A stretch of 64,000 bases of DNA, from NCBI RefSeq assembly GCF_003813905.1, contig NZ_RPFJ01000002.1, forward strand, positions 457,131 through 521,130, given 5' to 3'. Positions 59,038-64,000 of the stretch are shown here, one piece after another (position 1 is the stretch's first letter; each line of letters starts with the position of its first letter). The notes below the pieces were generated by a model. The model ran no database searches. It was not told where the DNA came from and saw only the letters and a program-made list of their open reading frames with translations. Both the position numbers and the translations under genes were made by a program. The DNA comes from Aureibaculum marinum. GTDB lineage: Bacteria; Bacteroidota; Bacteroidia; Flavobacteriales; Flavobacteriaceae.

Positions 59038-59913
59038 ATGAAAAAAATTCTTTTTCTTTCTTTATCGATAATAGTCTTATTATCCTCTTGCGTATCACAA
59101 AAAAAATATGACGATTTACTAGGACAGTATGATTCTGCTAAAGCCGAATTAACTGAAGCAAAAGCCAAAGTACTAGACTGTCAGGTTGAAAAGGACAAAT
59201 TTGCTGGTATGGTAGCTAATTTAGAGGCACAAAATAAATTCTTAACAGAAAATCATCAGAACTCAATCAGACAAATTGAGAGCTTAACGGCATTATCTCA
59301 ATCTGCATCTGGTAATATTAGAGAAGTTGTTGCTCAATTAAGTGAAAAAGATAAATATATTAATGGCATCCGTGGGGCTATGTCTAGAAAAGATTCTATC
59401 AACTTAACTTTAGCAGTACATTTAAAAAGTGCCTTAGCTGATGGAATTCAAGATGAAGATATTATTGTGAACGTAGAAAAAACAGTAGTTTATGTAGAGA
59501 TTAATGATAAATTATTGTTTAGAAGTGGTAGTTCTGTTATTTCTAATAAAGCAAAGGCAATTTTAGATAAGGTTGCTACGGTAATTTCTAGCCGTCCAGA
59601 AATGGAAGTAATGGTTGAAGGTTATACAGACAACATGCCAATTAGTACTGCAATTACTAAAGACAATTGGGATTTAAGTACACAACGTGCAACTGCTGTG
59701 GTTAGAGTATTACAAAATGACTTTAAAATTGACCCTAAACGTTTAATTGCTGCAGGTAGAAGCGAATACTTACCAATTGCTACTAATGATACTGCGGAAG
59801 GTAGAGCTAGAAATAGAAGAACTAGAATTGTTATTTTACCAAAATTAGATCAATTCTTTGATGTGTTAGAACAAAATCCTGATGGATCACCTAAAGGTAC
59901 TTCAAAAGAATAA
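59038..59913 (+). CDS. OmpA-family lipoprotein with coiled coil
   Basis: 291 residues: lipoprotein signal (VLLSSC, Cys18), a coiled-coil segment (about 22-110), and an OmpA-like peptidoglycan-binding domain (about 150-270) with VMVEGYTDNMPI, NWDLSTQRATAVVRVL and GRARNRRTRIVI. It should link the outer membrane to peptidoglycan. The end is followed by a strong terminator. Confidence 0.93.
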   Translation: MKKILFLSLSIIVLLSSCVSQKKYDDLLGQYDSAKAELTEAKAKVLDCQVEKDKFAGMVANLEAQNKFLTENHQNSIRQIESLTALSQSASGNIREVVAQLSEKDKYINGIRGAMSRKDSINLTLAVHLKSALADGIQDEDIIVNVEKTVVYVEINDKLLFRSGSSVISNKAKAILDKVATVISSRPEMEVMVEGYTDNMPISTAITKDNWDLSTQRATAVVRVLQNDFKIDPKRLIAAGRSEYLPIATNDTAEGRARNRRTRIVILPKLDQFFDVLEQNPDGSPKGTSKE

Positions 59914-59935
59914 TAAATACATATATTATAGAAAT

Positions 59936-59968
59936 AAAAAAAGACCATCTAAAAAGATGGTCTTTTTT
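59936..59968. terminator. Bidirectional terminator after the OmpA-family gene
   Basis: Perfect stem AGACCATCT / AGATGGTCT with a 4-base loop, flanked by A and T runs. It serves the OmpA gene and the convergent small gene. Confidence 0.88.
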
Positions 59969-59986
59969 AATACATTAAAACATAAT

Positions 59987-60352
59987 TTAAGGTATAATTT
60001 TTATAAATTCTTCAAAAGCTACATAATACGGTTGGTCTTTAAAAACTGGCATTTCTATACTTTCTGCATTAGCAATACCTACACCTGCAAACCAAACTTT
60101 AGCATTTTGTTTAATAGCATGTTGTTTAAAATTTTCCATCCAAATAACATCATAATCCTGGGCATTTTGAAGATTTTTTGTTACTTTAACTAAAACAAAA
60201 ATAGTAGGTTCACCCTTTTTATAGAGTACAAATTGCGGATGTTTTTTTAATTTACTATTTATGGCTATAAATTCATAACCCATTTGTTGTAGTTTTTCTC
60301 CTACTATATTCATACCAAGATTATGTAGTTCTTGTTCAGTAAGTGGAATCAT
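59987..60352 (-). CDS. Conserved hypothetical protein, 121 aa
   Basis: 121 residues, no signal peptide. Helix LTEQELHNLGMNIVGEKLQQMGYEF, then strands FVLYKK and PTIFVLVKV, then WMENFKQHAIKQNAKVWFAGVGI. The helix-strand-strand layout recalls the PD-(D/E)xK nuclease-like fold, but the catalytic acidic residues are not in place. I recall such proteins being labelled 'NADH-quinone reductase subunit F' in databases; nothing here (no ferredoxin or flavin motif) supports that label. Confidence 0.7.
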   Translation of the reverse strand: MIPLTEQELHNLGMNIVGEKLQQMGYEFIAINSKLKKHPQFVLYKKGEPTIFVLVKVTKNLQNAQDYDVIWMENFKQHAIKQNAKVWFAGVGIANAESIEMPVFKDQPYYVAFEEFIKIIP

Positions 60353-60527
60353 TTTGTATATCTACTTTTAAATTACAATCAAAAATACATTATTAATTAT
60401 AAATAATTAGTCGTTTTTAACGGTTAAGTAACGGATAATTTTTTAGTACACCTATGCAAAACATCAATAATTATAAGGGTTTTTATTAAATTTTCAAAAA
60501 AATTATTATATTTAAAGCCATAACGGA

Positions 60528-60548
60528 TATAAACGCAATACGTTTATA
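60528..60548. repeat. Short hairpin before the first cassette-like gene
   Basis: TATAAACG / CGTTTATA, 8-bp stem with a CAATA loop, ending just 3 bases before the TTGTTAGGCAC box. It could be part of a recombination site or a regulatory hairpin. Confidence 0.5.
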
Positions 60549-60551
60549 CAA

Positions 60552-60562
60552 TTGTTAGGCAC
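60552..60562 (+). repeat. Left box of inverted repeat around the first cassette-like gene (TTGTTAGGCAC)
   Basis: 11-bp sequence repeated as its exact complement at 61576-61586, one on each side of the gene. It contains GTTAGGC (60554-60560), an exact match to the integron core site GTTRRRY. Confidence 0.8.
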
Positions 60563-60580
60563 AACCAAAAAATTAAATTA

Positions 60581-61570
60581 ATGAGAAAAGAAATATTAAC
60601 TCTTTTATTTGTATTAATACATTTCATATCATTTTCTCAATCACAAAAGGAACTTCTTGTTAATTCTTGGGTTTTAAAAAATGCAACATACAATTCTGGG
60701 AATGAATTACCCATAGATCACCCTTTGAAATCAAATTATTTAAGATTTGATTTTATAAACTATGAGAAAGTATTTAAAACTGCATTTCCATTAGATAATG
60801 GTTATATATTTCAATATAAAATTTTAAATAATCTTATTAAAATTGGTTTTGTCAATTATAAAATTGAAAATCTATCCAAAAATGAGCTTGTTTTAATAGA
60901 ACAAGGAGTTAATGGATTTGATGAAAGTTCAATAAAATACTCATTTATTCCTGAAAACGATTATCAAAATAAACTTGCCTTAACTAACGAAATGTTAATC
61001 ATTAGTGATAAGGATACTATATTTATAGAATCAGAAAAAATAAGAGCAAAATTCAAAAATGAAAAGTCGTTTCATAGTTTTATAACTGACGAAATAAGTG
61101 AATACTCAAATGTTGTTTCATCAAATAACTATTTTTTGGCAACATTCATAATAAATGAGAAAGGTAAGATTGACAGTCTCAAAATTCATAAAGGAATCAA
61201 CAAGCGATTTGATAAACAATTTTTAAAAGCTGTCGAAAAATCTGAAAAATATTGGACACCAGCGGAATATGACAATCGAAACGTTAAAGTTTTGCATACA
61301 GAAACGTTTGAATTTATTAAGAATCCGAAATTTGAAAAACAATATTTCAACTATCGAGATGGAATTATATCAATGCGTAAAAAGGAATATGAAACTGCCA
61401 TAAATTATTTTAATATAAGTATTGAATCTAATCCAAATGATTTTGATTCTATTTATCAGCGAAGTATATGTTATCTAATCATTGATGAGATAACTAAGGC
61501 CTGTGAAGATTGGGAATTTGTCAAAAAAAAGAAAAAAGTTAATGAACTGATTGAAAAATATTGTAAATAA
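60581..61570 (+). CDS. Exported protein with TonB-C-like and TPR segments, cassette-like
   Basis: 329 residues. Signal peptide (LIHFISFSQ, about 1-20). The middle region is unrecognised; about 180-240 resembles a TonB C-terminal domain (FIINEKGKIDSLKIHKGIN, FLKAVEKSEKYWTPAEYDN). The last part has one or two TPR units (MRKKEYETAINYFNISIESNPNDFDSIYQRSICYLI). It is bracketed by TTGTTAGGCAC boxes 18 bases before its ATG and 5 bases after its stop. Function unknown. Confidence 0.8.
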   Translation: MRKEILTLLFVLIHFISFSQSQKELLVNSWVLKNATYNSGNELPIDHPLKSNYLRFDFINYEKVFKTAFPLDNGYIFQYKILNNLIKIGFVNYKIENLSKNELVLIEQGVNGFDESSIKYSFIPENDYQNKLALTNEMLIISDKDTIFIESEKIRAKFKNEKSFHSFITDEISEYSNVVSSNNYFLATFIINEKGKIDSLKIHKGINKRFDKQFLKAVEKSEKYWTPAEYDNRNVKVLHTETFEFIKNPKFEKQYFNYRDGIISMRKKEYETAINYFNISIESNPNDFDSIYQRSICYLIIDEITKACEDWEFVKKKKKVNELIEKYCK

Positions 61571-61575
61571 AGGCA

Positions 61576-61586
61576 GTGCCTAACAA
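61576..61586 (-). repeat. Right box of inverted repeat around the first cassette-like gene
   Basis: GTGCCTAACAA, exact complement of 60552-60562. Contains GCCTAAC (61578-61584), matching the integron RYYYAAC box. It starts 5 bases past the stop codon. Confidence 0.8.
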
Positions 61587-61803
61587 CACCTATATGCCAT
61601 TAATTTTGGCGTATTTATTGAGTTTTTGGTAATTGCTTTTAAAACATTTTTCCTTCAAATAACTCATGCTCTTAGTAGGTATTGTTTGGGGAAACGCAAG
61701 GGCAACGTAAAAAAATATTTTAAAAGCGAAAAGGTCTGTGTTTTATCTATTAACTTTATAGATTTACCAAAGAAAATTAACGGCACATAGCCAAACGTTG
61801 TAC
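61578..61803. repeat. 226-bp imperfect palindrome, attC-like
   Basis: Spans the spacer from GCCTAAC to GTTGTAC. Outer arms: CTATATGCCATTAATTTT (61590-61607) against 61773-61790, 16 of 18 paired; both mismatches become G-T pairs on the minus strand. Inner arms: 61633-61651 against 61711-61729, 17 of 19 paired. The loop is about 59 bases. The gene-specific ends plus two-arm stem resemble an integron attC site, though longer than most (usually under about 150 bp). Confidence 0.6.
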
Positions 61804-61806
61804 ACA
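61797..61806 (+). repeat. Left box of inverted repeat around the second cassette-like gene (GTTGTACACA)
   Basis: 10-bp box repeated as its exact complement at 63891-63900. The ATG of the gene follows 4 bases after it. GTTGTAC differs from GTTRRRY at one position. Confidence 0.75.
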
Positions 61807-61809
61807 ATT

Positions 61810-63873
61810 ATGACAAAATCAATCTACATATTACTATCATTATTAATTTCAGGAAATGTTTTCTGTCAAACTTCAATAATTAGCGAAAGTGATATTCCAA
61901 AACTTGATTCTATCATAAAACACTTGGAAAAGAATTACAGCCAAAGTGAAACGCCTAATTTTTACTCACTACCTCAGACATCAGCAAGTTATTTCGAAAT
62001 TATCACAAAAGTCCCAAACAAATTTCTTACTGAATTAAAGAAATCAGATAATATAGAACAGCTAAAAAATAAATTCAAAGGATTACAAGTTGACAAAGAT
62101 TTATTAATTATAAAAAATGCCTATTCAAATTACAAAAAGGAAAAGAAATTACAGATAAAATCATTTGAAATTGGCAAAAGTCAAAGACACATTATTGACA
62201 GTCAAAACTATGACATTCAATTCTTTTTAAATGAAAAACAGAATACTAGAATGTATTTCTCTGTTTACCAAGAGAAATGGGGCAAACATAAAGAATCAAC
62301 CATAATAAAAGGCTTCTACTTAAATGATGATTTCAAACTAATAGCTATCCCAAAACAACTTTCAGATTGGATAAACTACACAGACCTAATAGTAAAGCCA
62401 GAAACATCCATTTTTTATGATAATGACGACAAGTCAAATGAATTTAAACCATATAAAAGAACTATTATTGACTCATTAGTGAACTACTATGAACTAAAAA
62501 CCAACAAACCACCTTACAGAAAAGAACAAGATTATATTGCTCGCAGAAACGAACTAAATGAATGGCAATCTAAAAAAGAGAAATTTGCAGACAGCCTTTA
62601 TGCAAATGACCGTAATTTTAAAAATCTGCTATTAGAAGCTTTAGATTATGCAGAAATAAACAAAGTCTCAAATGGAGATTTAGAGGATTTTACTGCTCAA
62701 CTTATTTCGGAGAAAAGAGCCTTGGAATTAATGAGACAAAATAGACAAGTGGGAACTTGTAGTTTTGACAACGGACCAATAATTCAACAAAAAAGGATTG
62801 CGAGTTTGGCTTCCAAAACTCAAAATTGGAATGTTTTTATAAAGTCGTTCTTAAACATAATGAATGATAATGTTTCCAGAAACGCAAATAGTAATATTGC
62901 TTCAAACGCTAGAAAAACTTATATCGAAGAGCTTGCAAAGCTCGATATAGATATTGATAAAATCTTATTGGGTTCTAACGTAAGAATTGCTGATACAATG
63001 CGAAACCACTATTTTTCTGATGGTAGTAAAATCGCAAAAGCATATGCTAACTTAAATTCTGACAAACAAGAATATTTCGAGAATACAGTTTTCGAAATAA
63101 TCAAAGACAAAGAAATTGATGCTTTTAATAAGCTACATTTTTATAATACACTAAAAAATTACCAATATTTTGTTAAAGACAGTATTGAAAGAATCCAGTT
63201 AGAGAAAGACATTGAAAATCTAATTCCATTTCTTCCTAAAGAAATAAAATCAAGAATTGAAAACCCAAACAAACAATTATACGATTTACTTTATCGTGAA
63301 AAGCAAACGTTAGATAACTTTGATATCAAATCCTCAATAATCGCAAATATTTATTCTTACAGTTTCGACGGAGACTGTTGGCAAGCCGAACTTATTGACA
63401 AAAACTCTGATGGAAGAATTATATACGACTTAACAATGGCAATCGGAGAGGAAATCACACCGCTTCAAAATTTCATTGACAAAAAAAATGAATTGAAATC
63501 TCGTGTTGAGCAACATTCATTTTTACAACAAATCATTAATGACAATAGAGAAAATAAGGTTTACATTAAATTCACAACCGATAAGTCATTCGTAAATAAC
63601 AGGAACAGAGTGACAGAAGATATGCCAAAGGAATTAGTAGACGAATTAGACTTTGAAAATGCAATATCTCTTTATGTGTCATTTCCTAAAAGAAAATATG
63701 TCCGCTTTGTTTTATTGAATAATCGAAACTTATTGATGTTAGGAATACCTAAAGACTTTGAATTACCAGGTTATAAATTCGAAGACTTAATGACTAAAGA
63801 AGAAAAATCATTTCTATCGACATCATATAAAAGCTTTAAACTATTTGATGAGAAAGGAAAAATGTTGAATTAA
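61810..63873 (+). CDS. Large exported protein of unknown function, cassette-like
   Basis: 687 residues from the ATG at 61810; an upstream TTG lies inside the repeat box and is rejected. Signal peptide MTKSIYILLSLLISGNVFCQ. The rest is Lys/Asn/Glu-rich, mixed helix and strand, with a Cys pair region (GTCSFDNGPI) and no motif that I recognise; the C-terminus (FPKRKYVRFVLLNNRNLLMLGIPKDFELPGYKF) looks like a beta domain. Flanked by GTTGTACACA boxes 4 bases before and 17 bases after the gene. It shares strand, export signal and boundary layout with the previous gene. Confidence 0.75.
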   Translation: MTKSIYILLSLLISGNVFCQTSIISESDIPKLDSIIKHLEKNYSQSETPNFYSLPQTSASYFEIITKVPNKFLTELKKSDNIEQLKNKFKGLQVDKDLLIIKNAYSNYKKEKKLQIKSFEIGKSQRHIIDSQNYDIQFFLNEKQNTRMYFSVYQEKWGKHKESTIIKGFYLNDDFKLIAIPKQLSDWINYTDLIVKPETSIFYDNDDKSNEFKPYKRTIIDSLVNYYELKTNKPPYRKEQDYIARRNELNEWQSKKEKFADSLYANDRNFKNLLLEALDYAEINKVSNGDLEDFTAQLISEKRALELMRQNRQVGTCSFDNGPIIQQKRIASLASKTQNWNVFIKSFLNIMNDNVSRNANSNIASNARKTYIEELAKLDIDIDKILLGSNVRIADTMRNHYFSDGSKIAKAYANLNSDKQEYFENTVFEIIKDKEIDAFNKLHFYNTLKNYQYFVKDSIERIQLEKDIENLIPFLPKEIKSRIENPNKQLYDLLYREKQTLDNFDIKSSIIANIYSYSFDGDCWQAELIDKNSDGRIIYDLTMAIGEEITPLQNFIDKKNELKSRVEQHSFLQQIINDNRENKVYIKFTTDKSFVNNRNRVTEDMPKELVDELDFENAISLYVSFPKRKYVRFVLLNNRNLLMLGIPKDFELPGYKFEDLMTKEEKSFLSTSYKSFKLFDEKGKMLN

Positions 63874-63890
63874 AAATAACTGTGTACAAC

Positions 63891-63900
63891 AATGTATCCT
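63891..63900 (-). repeat. Right box of inverted repeat around the second cassette-like gene
   Basis: TGTGTACAAC, exact complement of 61797-61806, 17 bases past the stop. It should begin another spacer element, which runs out of the window (63901-64000 shows no gene). Confidence 0.75.
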
Positions 63901-64000
63901 ATGAAAAGCACTAGTCACTCACTTCAAAGTTAATATTTTATTTTTAATTATTACATAATGATGTTTTTGGGGTGTTAAATTGTTGATAATCCTTTTTACC

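Noticed and set aside
60552..61586. The paired boxes as parts of a transcription terminator
   Set aside because: The two copies are about 1 kb apart with a gene between them, so they cannot form a local hairpin.
60353..64000. Transposon or insertion sequence as explanation of the inverted repeats
   Set aside because: No transposase-like protein lies between the repeats, no target duplication is seen, and each gene has a different repeat, which an insertion sequence would not explain.

Overview
The window is a chromosomal stretch from a member of the Bacteroidota, most likely family Flavobacteriaceae. It is strongly AT-rich, its starts lack obvious Shine-Dalgarno sequences, many genes are preceded by the flavobacterial -7 box TAnnTTTG, and the gene content is typical of the group: type IX secretion (T9SS) C-terminal sorting domains, a TonB-dependent receptor, DUF3857, DUF4286 and DUF4837 proteins, a SigZ-type sigma factor, and arginine synthesis through an acylornithine carbamoyltransferase. 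I see no rRNA, tRNA, CRISPR array, transposase or phage gene. The species cannot be named from this sequence alone.

Layout. 1-7400: the end of a DUF1080 protein, dtd, two tandem DUF3857/transglutaminase-like exported proteins (the second catalytically dead), and the iron module feoA-feoB plus a tiny FeoB-associated Cys-rich protein. 7400-20200: a SCO1-like protein diverging from a shortened M1-peptidase-like T9SS protein, rseP, an M48 protease, the split ATP synthase pair atpD-atpC, a TonB-dependent receptor, a large secreted reprolysin-like protease and a lipoprotein. 20200-30600: ribF, serS, a 47-aa protein, a TPR protein-DUF4286-rsmA-mgtE operon, a zinc-ribbon protein, glnS and a polyprenyl diphosphate synthase. 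30600-31900: a compact module of a 33-residue peptide with 11 cysteines, a SigZ-like ECF sigma factor and a SRPBCC-like protein. 31900-43100: a GH3-family protein, purE, an M3 oligopeptidase, a membrane-anchored LAS-type peptidase, a glycosyltransferase, lpd, a DUF4440-like lipoprotein, a pabB-like gene and a split threonine/serine exporter.

43165-53245 is a minus-strand arginine/proline gene cluster in the order GNAT acyltransferase-argG-argC-proC-argD-proB-acylornithine carbamoyltransferase-argB-argE-argH. It lacks argA/argJ and proA. The GNAT protein at its head is a good candidate for the missing glutamate acylation step. 53690-60350 holds two tandem LysM lytic transglycosylases, a DUF4837 lipoprotein, ApbE, an OmpA-family lipoprotein and a small hypothetical protein.

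The most unusual part is 60500-64000. Two consecutive same-strand genes for exported proteins of unknown function are each tightly bracketed by their own gene-specific inverted repeat, TTGTTAGGCAC for the first and GTTGTACACA for the second. The 226-bp spacer between them is a long imperfect palindrome that begins GCCTAAC and ends GTTGTAC. Together these features have the geometry of integron cassettes separated by an attC site, although no integrase is present in the window.
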